Positions 7,349 through 15,429 of a stretch of DNA of 17,990 bases are shown here, one piece after another. The DNA is from an uncultured Eubacteriales bacterium. GTDB taxonomy: Bacteria; Bacillota; Clostridia; Oscillospirales; Oscillospiraceae. Position numbers and translations under genes: made by a program. A model generated the notes under the pieces. That model made no database searches. It was not told the DNA's origin and was given only the letters and a program-made list of their open reading frames with translations. The stretch spans positions 1-17,990 of the forward strand of contig UQWH01000039.1 in the NCBI GenBank assembly GCA_900544705.1, written 5' to 3'. Position 1 is the first letter of the stretch; every line of letters begins with the position of its first letter.

Positions 7349-7670
7349 GCTTCCAATTCTCCAATATCGTATATTCTTCTCCGCCGCCGCACAGCGCCAA
7401 CGACGGATCCGCGCCGATCATCTGCTCTGCCGCCTGCCGCGCCTCTGGCGTCAGCCCTGCATCTACAAACAGCATCCGCCCGCGGACGCCGCGCCGTTCA
7501 CGCAGCCAGCAGCAGGCCCGGATGCACTGCTGTGCCTGCGCCGCATCGCCGCGCAGATAGACCAATAAATAGGTATCCTTCTCCGGCAGAGGCATCAAAA
7601 GCGCCTCAAACACCGTCCACGCGATCAAAAACACGCCGCAGGCTGCCAGTGCCGCAATCAGTATCGTCAT
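7329..7670 (-). CDS. Small single-pass membrane protein of unknown function
   Basis: A 113-residue protein whose first 25 residues are hydrophobic (MTILIAALAACGVFLIAW) and probably form a membrane anchor. The rest is a small soluble domain with a Cys cluster (QCIRACCWLRERRG) and a strand-like LLVYLRGD and MLFVDAGL pattern. I do not recognise a named family. ATG 7670 is preferred because GAGGTGA lies 5 bases upstream; an in-frame GTG at 7679 would add three residues. It overlaps the recD2 start by 20 bp and is the first gene of the recD2-comF-mreB run, so co-expression is likely. A functional link to DNA repair or wall growth cannot be read from the sequence. Confidence 0.7.
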   Translation of the reverse strand: MTILIAALAACGVFLIAWTVFEALLMPLPEKDTYLLVYLRGDAAQAQQCIRACCWLRERRGVRGRMLFVDAGLTPEARQAAEQMIGADPSLALCGGGEEYTILENWKRGAGTD

Positions 7671-7720
7671 ATGGATCACCTCAGGTCATCCTATGCCGGC
7701 GCAGCAAAAAGGGTACCAAG

Positions 7721-7726
7721 ATTATA
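7721..7726 (-). promoter_or_regulatory. Possible -10 element of the recD2-comF-mreB operon
   Basis: A perfect TATAAT on the minus strand, about 50 bp before the first gene. No good -35 is present at 16-18 bp (best TTCCGC at 16 bp), so the assignment rests on the -10 and on being the only intergenic space upstream of the operon. Confidence 0.35.
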
Positions 7727-7779
7727 TTACACCAGAACGCGCGCGGAAGCAATGGCGGAATTTCCTTTTTTATAAAATG

Positions 7780-7809
7780 ATGCGCCGCAGGTTAAAACCC
7801 GCGGCGCAT
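7780..7809 (-). terminator. Terminator hairpin of the CPBP protease gene
   Basis: A 9-bp GC-rich stem (ATGCGCCGC at 7780-7788 with GCGGCGCAT at 7801-7809), extendable through GGTT and AACC. It lies 12 bp beyond the CPBP stop on the minus strand. A run of six T follows on the plus strand; on the minus side the T run is shorter and interrupted, so it may be bidirectional. Confidence 0.7.
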
Positions 7810-7821
7810 TTTTTCCGATAT

Positions 7822-8934
7822 TCAGGGAAGGACAGACATCAAGATCAACGCCGCAGAATTGACCGCGGCGTAGCCGATCATGACGATCAGCACCGGCGAT
7901 GTAAAGTAGCCCTTGAAGGTCCCCTTGCGGAGCTTCTCCGAATGGAGATAAGCCGAAATTCTCTTACGCAGCACGATGCACAGCACGATGCCCACCGCGG
8001 CAATCCCATAGATGAAAAGATTGGAAACCAGCAGTGCTGTGCCTTCCGGCAGCTTGCCCAGCGCCCAGGGAATCACTTCCGCGAGGATGCAGTTATTGAA
8101 GAAGTGCAGCAGAATGCTCCACCAGATACTGTATTCCATCGCTGCATAGCCAAGAATCAGTCCCGCGAGGAAGGCAAAGGGGATCTGGACCAGATTGCCG
8201 TGCATCAGGGCAAACAGCACCGCCGCGCCGATGATGGCAAACCGCCGCCCGAAGTTCTGGAACGAGCGCATCACCCCACCGCGGAAAAGCACCTCTTCTA
8301 TAAACGGCGCGCCGATACAGATGTACAGCAGCATTGTAACGGAGGTCGTGTTCTGCATTTCCTGAATCGCAGAAGTTGCAGAAGCTCCCGCAAAATGGAG
8401 CAGCCAGTCCAGTCCTCTGGCAAACAGGTCGCTCACCGCCTGCGCGATGAACATCAGAGAAATCAAAAACAGCAGTGCGCCCGGCGTCATTTTTTTGTGC
8501 GGCGCATACAGGACATTCTTGAAAAATGCCTTTTTCTTCCACAGGAATACCATCAGATAGATGGCAGGAAGGCCAAGCAGATAGCCGACCCCGTTGGAAG
8601 TCAGGCAATTAACGATGACATTGGTCAGTTCCTCCGGGCTGCGGTGCAGCAGCGTCGGATCCTTCAGCAGCGTATACACGGCCACGCCGATGCCGCCAAT
8701 CATCGCCGCCATGGACAAAATGGCGACATAGATGAACACGAAGGCCGTGACCTTATTCGTCCTGCGGCGGACACCGCTGACATACTTTGCCTGTTCGCGC
8801 CGCTGCTGCTCCTCCGGGGAGCGGAACACCACGGGCGGCTGATAGGGCTGAACCGGGACATACTGCGGCGGTGCGTAATACGCCTGCGGCTGCTCCGTCA
8901 TTTCCGGGATTCCGGTATTCTGTTGCTGTTCCAA
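7822..8934 (-). CDS. CPBP family intramembrane glutamic endopeptidase
   Basis: A 370-residue polytopic membrane protein of the CAAX protease and bacteriocin-processing (Abi/CPBP) family. The conserved motifs are all present: EEVLFRG at 213-219 (catalytic glutamates), FALMHGN at 241-247 and HFFNN at 277-281. Several hydrophobic helices span about 62-365. The first 55 residues are a hydrophilic tail rich in Gln, Pro and Tyr, which is an addition to the core fold. The start is TTG 8934: GGAGGG lies 6 bases upstream and the promoter predicts a leader of about 20 nt; the next Met is residue 12. Substrates of most such proteases are unknown, and no bacteriocin or prenylation genes are nearby. Confidence 0.9.
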   Translation of the reverse strand: MEQQQNTGIPEMTEQPQAYYAPPQYVPVQPYQPPVVFRSPEEQQRREQAKYVSGVRRRTNKVTAFVFIYVAILSMAAMIGGIGVAVYTLLKDPTLLHRSPEELTNVIVNCLTSNGVGYLLGLPAIYLMVFLWKKKAFFKNVLYAPHKKMTPGALLFLISLMFIAQAVSDLFARGLDWLLHFAGASATSAIQEMQNTTSVTMLLYICIGAPFIEEVLFRGGVMRSFQNFGRRFAIIGAAVLFALMHGNLVQIPFAFLAGLILGYAAMEYSIWWSILLHFFNNCILAEVIPWALGKLPEGTALLVSNLFIYGIAAVGIVLCIVLRKRISAYLHSEKLRKGTFKGYFTSPVLIVMIGYAAVNSAALILMSVLP

Positions 8935-8961
8935 TACGATCCCTCCATTTTTCTTTTTTAT

Positions 8962-8990
8962 ATTCTATCGAAAGCGCGGAAAAAAGTCAA
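8962..8990 (-). promoter_or_regulatory. SigA promoter of the CPBP protease gene
   Basis: Minus strand TTGACT (8990-8985) and TAGAAT (8967-8962) with an exact 17-bp spacer, giving transcription from about 8955. The -35 box overlaps the stop codon of the upstream flavoprotein gene, and no terminator separates them, so read-through is also possible. Confidence 0.7.
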
Positions 8991-10570
8991 TACCGCTGCA
9001 ATACCGCTTCGGCGCAGAGCATCCCGTCCACCGCGGCCGAGAGAATTCCGCCGGCATAGCCCGCGCCCTCTCCGCAGGGAAACAGGCCGCGCAGCGCACT
9101 CTGCCGATCCTCACCGCGCAGGATGCGCACGGGGGACGAGCTGCGCGTTTCCGGCGCGGTCAGGACGGCCTGCGGGTCGGCAAAGCCGGAAAGCGCGCCG
9201 TCGAGCCGGACGATTGCCTGCTCCATCGTGTGTGTGAGCTTTTCGGGAAGGAGCTCGTGCAGATCGCAGAGCATCACGCCCGGCCGGTAGGTCGGCGCGA
9301 CCTTGCCCAGCGCCTTGCTCGGGCGATGCGCGAGGAAATCCCCCACCGTCTGCGCAGGCGCGCAGTAGCTTTCCCCCGCCATCTCAAAGGCCCGGCGCTC
9401 AATCTCCTCCTGCCAGAGCATCCCGCCGAGCGCGCCCGGATAAGGAAAGTCCTCGGGGTGGAGCGTGACGAGCAGGGCGGCGTTCGCATTTTCTCCGTCC
9501 CGCGCCGCAAGGCTCATACCGTTGGTCGCGATGCCGCCGGGCTGCGAGGCCGCCGCGACCACAAAGCCGCCGGGGCACATACAGAAGGTATACGCCGAGC
9601 TGCCGTCCGGCAGGTGGCAGGAGAGCTTATAATCCGCGGGCGGAAGCTCCGTCCCGCGCGCCTTGCCGTACTGGGCAAGGTCGACCTGCGTCTGCGGATG
9701 CTCGATCCGCGCGCCCATGGAAAAGGGCTTCGGCTCCATCGGAATCTTCATTTCGGACAGCCAGCGGAAGGTATCGCGCGCGCTGTGGCCCACGGCCAGT
9801 ATCAGCGCATCGCAGGGAAGCTGCGTTTCCTCGCCGTTCTGACAGTAGACCGCGCCCGTGAGCCTGCCGTTTTCGGAGCTAAGCCCCGTCAGCTTCGCGC
9901 CGAAACGGACCTCGCCGCCCAGCGACTCGATGCGCCGCCGCAGATTCTGCACGACCTCAAACAGCACATCCGTTCCGACGTGGGGCTTGGCGTCATAGAG
10001 GATCTCCTCCTGCGCGCCCGCGCGGACGAACTGCTCCAGCACCCACCGGCCGCGCTCGTTTTTCGTGCCGGTGTTCAGCTTTCCGTCGGAAAAGGTTCCG
10101 GCGCCGCCCTCGCCGAACTGTACGTTCGATTCCGGGTCGAGCGCGCCGCCGTTCCAGAAGGCCTCCACCTTTTTCCGGCGCTCCGGCGCGGCCTCGCCGC
10201 GTTCCAGAACGATCGGGCGCAGTCCCGCCATGGCAAGCACCAGTGCCGCGAACATCCCCGCCGGGCCGAAGCCGGCGATAACCGGCCGTTTTTCGCTCTG
10301 CGCGTGCGGCACGTGATAGCGGTAAGGCTCTTCCCGCGTGATCTTCGGACTGCGGCAGCGGCGCAGAACGGCGCTCTCCCCGCTGCGGAGGGTCACGTCG
10401 ACTGTGTAGACCCAGCGCAGCTCCGGCTTCTTCCGCGCGTCCAGCGAACGCCGGAAGATCTTCAGGGAGGCGATGTCCGACGCCTGCACCCTCAGGCACT
10501 GCGCCGCATGATAGCGCAGCGCGTGCTCATCGTGCGTCTGCGGCAGAACAATATCCCGGATCCGAATCAT
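8987..10570 (-). CDS. FAD-dependent dehydrogenase/oxidoreductase, COG2509-like
   Basis: A 527-residue flavoprotein. Residues 1-90 form the small N-terminal domain usual in this family. The dinucleotide-binding motif is VIAGFGPAGMFAAL (97-110), ending at the acidic residue in VLERGE. The family block PESNVQFGEGGAGTFSDGKL (about 146-165) and the C-terminal FAD motif GEGAGYAGGILSAAVDG are intact. The electron donor and substrate of COG2509 proteins are not established. ATG 10570 is chosen because it overlaps the TGA of the upstream flavoprotein as ATGA; the frame is open further upstream but only through that neighbour. The tight coupling of two different flavoproteins suggests joint expression. 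Confidence 0.88.
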   Translation of the reverse strand: MIRIRDIVLPQTHDEHALRYHAAQCLRVQASDIASLKIFRRSLDARKKPELRWVYTVDVTLRSGESAVLRRCRSPKITREEPYRYHVPHAQSEKRPVIAGFGPAGMFAALVLAMAGLRPIVLERGEAAPERRKKVEAFWNGGALDPESNVQFGEGGAGTFSDGKLNTGTKNERGRWVLEQFVRAGAQEEILYDAKPHVGTDVLFEVVQNLRRRIESLGGEVRFGAKLTGLSSENGRLTGAVYCQNGEETQLPCDALILAVGHSARDTFRWLSEMKIPMEPKPFSMGARIEHPQTQVDLAQYGKARGTELPPADYKLSCHLPDGSSAYTFCMCPGGFVVAAASQPGGIATNGMSLAARDGENANAALLVTLHPEDFPYPGALGGMLWQEEIERRAFEMAGESYCAPAQTVGDFLAHRPSKALGKVAPTYRPGVMLCDLHELLPEKLTHTMEQAIVRLDGALSGFADPQAVLTAPETRSSSPVRILRGEDRQSALRGLFPCGEGAGYAGGILSAAVDGMLCAEAVLQRY

Positions 10571-11781
10571 TCCATCCCCCTCAATTCCCCGGCCAGACGG
10601 CCGGACGACCACGCCCACTGCAAATTATAGCCGCCGCAGTCGCCGTCAATGTCCAGCACCTCGCCCGCGGCGTACAGTCCGCGGCAGAGGCGGCTTTCCA
10701 TGGTATCCGCACGGAACTCGGAGGTAAGGATGCCGCCGGCCGTGACCTGCGCGCCGTCCATTCCCATCGTTCCCTTTACTTCGATCGCAAAATGCTTGAC
10801 CGCCCGGCAGACGGCTCGCAGCGTGTCCGCCGAAAGGCTCGAGCAGTCCGTTTCAAAAGAAATCCCGCAGCTACGCAGGAGTGTCTTGCCCAGCCGGTTG
10901 TGGACAAAGCCGGTCAGCAGCTCCTCTGCCTTCCATCCCGGCGTTCCGGCGCATCTGGCCTCCAGCAGCGCGAGCACTTCCTCCTCGGAAACCTCCGGCA
11001 GGAGATCCAGAAGCAGCGTCCCCGGCACGGGATGCACCGACACGGCGCGCGACAGCTCAAAGATCGCCGGGCCGCTGACGCCGTACTCCGTGAACTGCAC
11101 CTCGCCGCGGCGCTCCTCCGCCGTTCTGGGCGCGCGGTATGTGACCCGCGCATCACAGCGCACGCCCTTGAGCGCACGCACATAGGTCGTGTCCGTGCGG
11201 AGCTGCACCAGCGCCGGGCAGAGCCGCGTGCGGTGGTGGCCCATGCCTTTGAGCAAACGATAGCCCAACTCCGTCCCGCCCAGCTTGCCGCCTGCGCAGC
11301 CGCCCGCACAGACGATCACGGCTTCGCCCGTCAGTGTTTCCTCCGGGAGCACGACCTCGAATTTTCCTCTTTTCTTTCGCAGCGCCTGCACCTCGCAGCC
11401 CGCGCGCAGTTCGACGTTTTCCCGCTGCGCGAGCGCCAGCCGCAGCACATCCACCACGCTGTTTGCACTGTCGCTGACGGGATAGACGCGGCCGGACTCT
11501 TCCGCCGCCGTCAGCAAGCCGAGCGCGCGGAACCACGCAAGCGTCTGCTCCGGGCCGAAGCGCGAAAGCGCGTATTCGCAGAATCCGGCGTTCTCGCCGT
11601 GATAGTTTTTCGGCGTCAGATTCCGGTTTGACAGATTGCAGCGGCCGTTGCCCGTGGCCAGCAGCTTGCGCCCGACCCGCGCCTGCCGTTCCAGCAGGAC
11701 GACTCTTGCATCCGGCCGCTCCGACGCGGTCAGCGCCGCCATCAGGCCAGACGCGCCGCCGCCGACAATGATCACTTTCAT
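10567..11781 (-). CDS. HI0933/YhiN family NAD(P)/FAD-dependent oxidoreductase
   Basis: A 404-residue flavoprotein of the HI0933-like family (COG2081). The N-terminal GxGxxG region VIIVGGGASGLMAAL (residues 3-17) binds FAD, followed by the hallmark GRKLLATGNGRCNLSN (about 38-53) and the C-terminal hallmark GEVLDIDGDCGGYNLQWAW near residue 375. The biochemical role of the family is not settled; members are predicted aminoacetone or related oxidoreductases without firm assignment. ATG 11781 follows GGAGG by 6 bases, and the promoter at 11813-11841 gives a leader of about 25 nt, which excludes the longer in-frame extension. It is the first gene of the flavoprotein operon. Confidence 0.92.
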   Translation of the reverse strand: MKVIIVGGGASGLMAALTASERPDARVVLLERQARVGRKLLATGNGRCNLSNRNLTPKNYHGENAGFCEYALSRFGPEQTLAWFRALGLLTAAEESGRVYPVSDSANSVVDVLRLALAQRENVELRAGCEVQALRKKRGKFEVVLPEETLTGEAVIVCAGGCAGGKLGGTELGYRLLKGMGHHRTRLCPALVQLRTDTTYVRALKGVRCDARVTYRAPRTAEERRGEVQFTEYGVSGPAIFELSRAVSVHPVPGTLLLDLLPEVSEEEVLALLEARCAGTPGWKAEELLTGFVHNRLGKTLLRSCGISFETDCSSLSADTLRAVCRAVKHFAIEVKGTMGMDGAQVTAGGILTSEFRADTMESRLCRGLYAAGEVLDIDGDCGGYNLQWAWSSGRLAGELRGME

Positions 11782-11812
11782 ACTCCGCCTCCGTTGTCCT
11801 TCTATGTTTGAT

Positions 11813-11841
11813 ATTATATTCGATTTCCGCCCTTCTGACAA
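11813..11841 (-). promoter_or_regulatory. SigA promoter of the flavoprotein operon
   Basis: Minus strand TTGTCA (11841-11836) and a perfect TATAAT (11818-11813) with a 17-bp spacer. It predicts a start near 11806, 25 nt before the ATG, and is divergent from the plus-strand promoter at 11880. Confidence 0.75.
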
Positions 11842-11879
11842 GTATCTTCCGTCCGGCAGGCCTAAGATTCTCCGGCTTC

Positions 11880-11908
11880 TTGACAAAACGCGCAAAAAAG
11901 ACTATATT
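11880..11908 (+). promoter_or_regulatory. SigA promoter of the beta-propeller lipoprotein gene
   Basis: Perfect TTGACA (11880-11885) and TATATT (11903-11908) with a 17-bp spacer. The leader to the ATG at 11975 is about 60 nt. The two divergent -35 boxes are 38 bp apart, so the promoters do not overlap. Confidence 0.75.
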
Positions 11909-11974
11909 ATTGGGTATTGGGCCTGCCAAACGGACCCAACCGGCAATTTTTTCACAGAATGGAGTAATCCCAAA

Positions 11975-13660
11975 ATGCTTAAAAGAACACTGGCTCTCAC
12001 TTTGCTTGCAGCGCTCCTGCTGGTTCTGCTCAGCGGATGCGGCGCGAAGGAGGTCGCGGGCCTGCCTGATCTTTCCCCTTCTTCGCTTCCCGCGCCGGTC
12101 CCCGCCGGGAGTACGCAGAAAATCATAGCCTCCCTTGCGGAGATCTCTCAGCAGGACGACAGCTCGGCATTGCAGGCGGCTGAGCCGTCCAACGTAGAAT
12201 TTCTGACGCAGACCGACAGTGCGGTCTATCAGGACGGCTATCTGTACGTGCTCAGCAATTCCGATTTCATGATCCTCTCCGCGCAAGGCAGCAGCATTTC
12301 CCTGCTCTCCACCACAAATTTCGCCACGGAAAAAACGGCGGAGGGCGATGCCTATGAATTCTCCAGCGCGATCTATGTCGAGGGCGACCGGCTGGCCGTC
12401 GTGACAAATCAGTCCGTCGTCTTTGAGGGCGACAGCCTTTCCAGCTCGGCGCTCAGCTACGCCAAGATCTATGACATTTCCGACCGCACCGCGCCGGTGC
12501 AGCTTGCCAATCTGGGGCAGGCCGGCGTCTATCAGGATTCCGCGGTCTATAACGGAATGCTCTACCTGATCTCCGTAGATGCCTTTCGGCTGGACAGCGA
12601 GAACCTGACGCTCCCCACGGTCCGCGACAACGGCGCGGACGTGACCGTCCCGGAAAGCCGCATCTACGTCTGCGAAAAGCCCGCAAACGTTGCCTACACG
12701 CTGGTTTCCTCCATCTCTCTGGCCGACGGAAAACGCACGGATGTCTGCGCCTTCACGGACGGAAACCTCTACACCTCCATTTCCGAAAGTGGCATCTATC
12801 TGGCCCGTCCGGTCAGCCTGAGCGCCGAGGGCGAGGCCCACACGGAAACGCCCTATACCGTGACGGATTATGCCACCTCGGTCGTGACGGAGATCAAAAA
12901 GCTCTCCTGCGGCGACTCTCTGACGCTTCTGAATTCATACAACATCGAAGGTCAGGTGCAGGCCATGGACGCCGAGGGCACAAATCTGCGCCTGGTGACG
13001 TCGATCCTGCGCAGCGACTACCAGATCTTCACCGATGAAAAATACGGCTGGAGCAACCGGCTGGACGGCGAGCAGGTGCAGAAGAATCTGCTCTGGGTGC
13101 TCGGGGAAAATATGCAGCCCATTTTACAGTCGGACGACCTGCTGCCCGATTCCCCGCTCGGCACGGTTTATTTCAGCGCAGACCACTGCTACGCTTCCGT
13201 GCAGGACGCGAAAGCGCCTCTGCTCTGCGTTGACCTGACCGACCCTGCGAATCCGGCCGTCACACAGCCTTCCGGTCTTGCGGAATCCCTGAACCATCTG
13301 CTGCCGGACGGCAACCTCATTCTGAACCTGTATGGCTCGGACGGCCGGCTCTTCCTTTCCCGTCTGGAGGGCGACACCTTCTCCGGCAGCTTCAAGGTAG
13401 ATTCCTTTGACGGTGGTCTTTTCCTTGCCGTTTGCTCGGAAAAGGCAAATGCCGCGCTGATCTCTCTGAACGGCACGGCGCATCTGCTGACGCTGGACGG
13501 CGAGATCCGCGAAGTCGGCCTGCCGAAGATCAGCGTCCACTCCGGTACCACCTTTCTCTTTGAAAACGGCTACCTTTACGCCTGCGCCCCGGACACCGTC
13601 AGCGCAGTCGATCTGAAAACCGCCGAGGTCAGCACACAGCTTTCCTTCGGTGTCGGCTAA
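11975..13660 (+). CDS. Secreted beta-propeller domain lipoprotein
   Basis: A 561-residue surface protein. The signal peptide ends in lipobox LSGC with the anchored Cys at 22. A low-complexity Pro/Ser linker follows to about residue 50. The remainder is a run of beta-rich repeats with phrases such as DGYLYVLSNS, YAKIYDISDRTAPVQLA, GVYQDSAVYNGMLYLIS and GYLYACAPD, which match the Beta_propel (PF09826, COG4880) family of secreted propellers distantly related to WD40. No enzymatic residues are evident; binding or scaffolding is inferred. ATG 11975 is chosen because it begins the signal peptide, follows GGAG by 10 bases and fits the promoter; the frame upstream is open only across intergenic DNA and the divergent gene. 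It is followed 11 bp later by a DUF896 gene. Confidence 0.88.
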   Translation: MLKRTLALTLLAALLLVLLSGCGAKEVAGLPDLSPSSLPAPVPAGSTQKIIASLAEISQQDDSSALQAAEPSNVEFLTQTDSAVYQDGYLYVLSNSDFMILSAQGSSISLLSTTNFATEKTAEGDAYEFSSAIYVEGDRLAVVTNQSVVFEGDSLSSSALSYAKIYDISDRTAPVQLANLGQAGVYQDSAVYNGMLYLISVDAFRLDSENLTLPTVRDNGADVTVPESRIYVCEKPANVAYTLVSSISLADGKRTDVCAFTDGNLYTSISESGIYLARPVSLSAEGEAHTETPYTVTDYATSVVTEIKKLSCGDSLTLLNSYNIEGQVQAMDAEGTNLRLVTSILRSDYQIFTDEKYGWSNRLDGEQVQKNLLWVLGENMQPILQSDDLLPDSPLGTVYFSADHCYASVQDAKAPLLCVDLTDPANPAVTQPSGLAESLNHLLPDGNLILNLYGSDGRLFLSRLEGDTFSGSFKVDSFDGGLFLAVCSEKANAALISLNGTAHLLTLDGEIREVGLPKISVHSGTTFLFENGYLYACAPDTVSAVDLKTAEVSTQLSFGVG

Positions 13661-13671
13661 GGAGAAGCACA

Positions 13672-13872
13672 ATGATAGAAGATACCATCCGGCGCATCAA
13701 TGAGCTTGCACACAAGGCAAAGGCCGAGGGACTGACCGAGGAAGAGCTCCGCGAGCGCGACGCGCTGCGCAAGGAATACATCGCCTCGGTGCGCAGAGAT
13801 CTGTGCAGCCAGCTCGACAACACCTACATCGTCGAGCCGGACGGCACCAAGCACAAGCTGGGGCACAAATAA
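13672..13872 (+). CDS. DUF896 domain-containing protein (YnzC/UPF0291 family)
   Basis: A 66-residue cytoplasmic protein with two predicted helices and a short C-terminal tail. The pattern INELAHKAKAEGLTEEE, RKEYIASVRRD and a closing DGTKHKLGHK is diagnostic of DUF896, a small family widespread in Firmicutes and related to SOS-linked YnzC/YneB neighbours in Bacillus; the function is unclear. A strong AAGGAG lies 8 bases before the ATG. It probably shares the promoter of the propeller lipoprotein and ends just before a bidirectional terminator. Confidence 0.93.
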   Translation: MIEDTIRRINELAHKAKAEGLTEEELRERDALRKEYIASVRRDLCSQLDNTYIVEPDGTKHKLGHK

Positions 13873-13876
13873 AAAT

Positions 13877-13905
13877 CGGCTCTCTGGCGATGACCCAGAG
13901 AGCCG
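13877..13905. terminator. Bidirectional terminator between the DUF896 and RACo-like genes
   Basis: A perfect 11-bp stem (CGGCTCTCTGG at 13877-13887 with its complement at 13895-13905) and loop CGATGAC. A T-rich tail follows on the plus strand and a run of five T on the minus strand. It lies 4 bp after the DUF896 stop and 4 bp after the stop of the convergent gene, so both genes share it. Confidence 0.85.
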
Positions 13906-13909
13906 TTTC

Positions 13910-15418
13910 TTATCTGTTCTTGAGCTTTGCCCGGACGGAGGGGAAACGGTCAAGGTCCGTATGCGGAAGCGCCTGCGCCGCCACCATCCGCGACACGAAG
14001 TCCCCGACCTCGCTGAACTGGACATAGACCATCTTTTCCAGAATGGCGTCCATTTCCGACAGGCTTTCACGGTTCAGCAGGATCCTCTGCGCACCCTCCA
14101 GCGAGGTATTGCCCGCCGAGATCAGGCGGTCGCGCGGCAGGTCGGGATACATTCCGATCGTCACGGCCGCCTCGATGGGAACGTGCGCGCCGAAAGCGCC
14201 GGCCGCGTAGAATTTTGAGATCTCGTCCATGGAGATCCCGCAGGTGACCAGCATATATTCCACCATCGTGTAAGCCGCCGCCTTTGTCCGGAGAAATTCG
14301 TCGATGTCCTCCTGACGGAAGAAAAGTCCCGGCGCATACTCGCAGGCAAGCGTTCCTTCCCGCTCGGAGATCAGGGGCGAAGCATCCGGCTGGAGCTTGC
14401 CGCGCAGATCGACCCAGCCTGCAAGGAAGAGCGCCGCAAGCAGGCTGATGATGCCGGAGCCGCAGATGCCCTTCGCCGCGCCTCCGCCGATCACATGAGG
14501 AATCAGGCGGCCATCCTGCAATTTCACCTCGTCCACCGCCCCCTCGGACGCGCGCATCCCGGTCTGTACCACGCCGCCCTCCAGCGCAGGCCCTGCCGCG
14601 CCCGCGCCGCAGAGCAGAAAATCGCGGTTGCCGATGACCAGCTCTCCGTTCGTTCCGATGTCAAAGAAAACGCTGATCTCCTTCTGCCGGGCAAGGCCGG
14701 TGGCGACCATGCCGCTTAAAATGTCCCCGCCCAGATAGTTGGACTTGCAGGGCGCGCAGAAAACATAGCCCGGCAGGGGCAGTGACAACTCCGCCGCCGC
14801 GAGGAATCCCGGCTTATCCGCGCAGACCGCATAGGGTGCGGAAAAGACGCAGAAGGGGTCCAGTCCCAGAAGGAAATGCTCCATCGTCGTGTTGCCTGCA
14901 ACGACCATGGAAATGCACTGCTCCGGCGCGACGCCGGCCTCCTCGCAGATACGGTCAAAAAGGCCGCGGATCGTGTCCAGCGTCACCTGCTGGAGCTCGG
15001 CCAGCTTGTCCAGCCTGTCCTTGCAGGCAAAGATCCGGCTCAGGATGTCCTCTCCGTAGGCGATTTGACCGTTATAGGCACTCTCCTGCGCCAGCACCGT
15101 GCCGGAATTGCAGTCCACCAGCCGCATGACGACCGTCGTGCTGCCAAGGTCGACCGCATAGCCGTAGTGCTGCAGAGAAGTATCTCCGCGTTCCACTCCG
15201 GTGACGACCCACTGCGCACCGTTCCACGCAAGGCTGACCGTCACGCGCCAGCCGGATGCTTCGCAGGCTGCCGGAAGCGCCTGCAAAACACGCAGCGGCA
15301 TCCGTGCGTTCAGCCCTTCTTCGCGCAGCGCGTCCAGCACGCGTGCCTGTGCCGAGCGGTTGTCCGCCTCGCTCGGCGGCGTCAGACACAGAAAGCGCTT
15401 CTGACTGATCCCGTCCAT
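13910..15418 (-). CDS. RACo-like ASKHA-fold corrinoid-protein reductive activator, lacking the 2Fe-2S domain
   Basis: A 502-residue protein of the DUF4445/RACo group. Known members use ATP to drive reduction of Co(II) corrinoid proteins in methyl transfer. Phosphate-1 motif AVDLGSTTV is at 88-96, VAGNTTMEHFLLGLDP from 173, phosphate-2 FFDIGTNGEL at 251-260, CGAGAAGPALEGG from 270 and KGICGSGIISLL further on, all as in family members. Residues 1-85 resemble the linker domain. The N-terminal ferredoxin domain with four Cys found in RACo is absent, so a separate electron donor would be needed. ATG 15418 is preferred because AGGAGGG lies about 7 bases upstream; the ATG at 15424 is too close to that site. 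It follows DUF1294 by 11 bp. No methyltransferase or corrinoid gene is in the window. Confidence 0.85.
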   Translation of the reverse strand: MDGISQKRFLCLTPPSEADNRSAQARVLDALREEGLNARMPLRVLQALPAACEASGWRVTVSLAWNGAQWVVTGVERGDTSLQHYGYAVDLGSTTVVMRLVDCNSGTVLAQESAYNGQIAYGEDILSRIFACKDRLDKLAELQQVTLDTIRGLFDRICEEAGVAPEQCISMVVAGNTTMEHFLLGLDPFCVFSAPYAVCADKPGFLAAAELSLPLPGYVFCAPCKSNYLGGDILSGMVATGLARQKEISVFFDIGTNGELVIGNRDFLLCGAGAAGPALEGGVVQTGMRASEGAVDEVKLQDGRLIPHVIGGGAAKGICGSGIISLLAALFLAGWVDLRGKLQPDASPLISEREGTLACEYAPGLFFRQEDIDEFLRTKAAAYTMVEYMLVTCGISMDEISKFYAAGAFGAHVPIEAAVTIGMYPDLPRDRLISAGNTSLEGAQRILLNRESLSEMDAILEKMVYVQFSEVGDFVSRMVAAQALPHTDLDRFPSVRAKLKNR

Positions 15419-15429
15419 CTCCATCCCTC

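Noticed and set aside
7693..9237. 514-codon plus-strand frame over the CPBP gene
   Set aside because: It is antisense to a gene with intact EEVLFRG, FALMHGN and HFFNN motifs; its His/Gln/Arg-rich translation is typical of a shadow frame.
9230..10630. 466-codon plus-strand frame over the COG2509-like gene
   Set aside because: Antisense shadow in high-GC DNA; the minus-strand gene has complete FAD motifs.
11153..12841. 562-codon minus-strand frame spanning the divergent promoters
   Set aside because: It would run through two good opposing promoters, the lipoprotein gene and part of the YhiN-like gene in the wrong frame.
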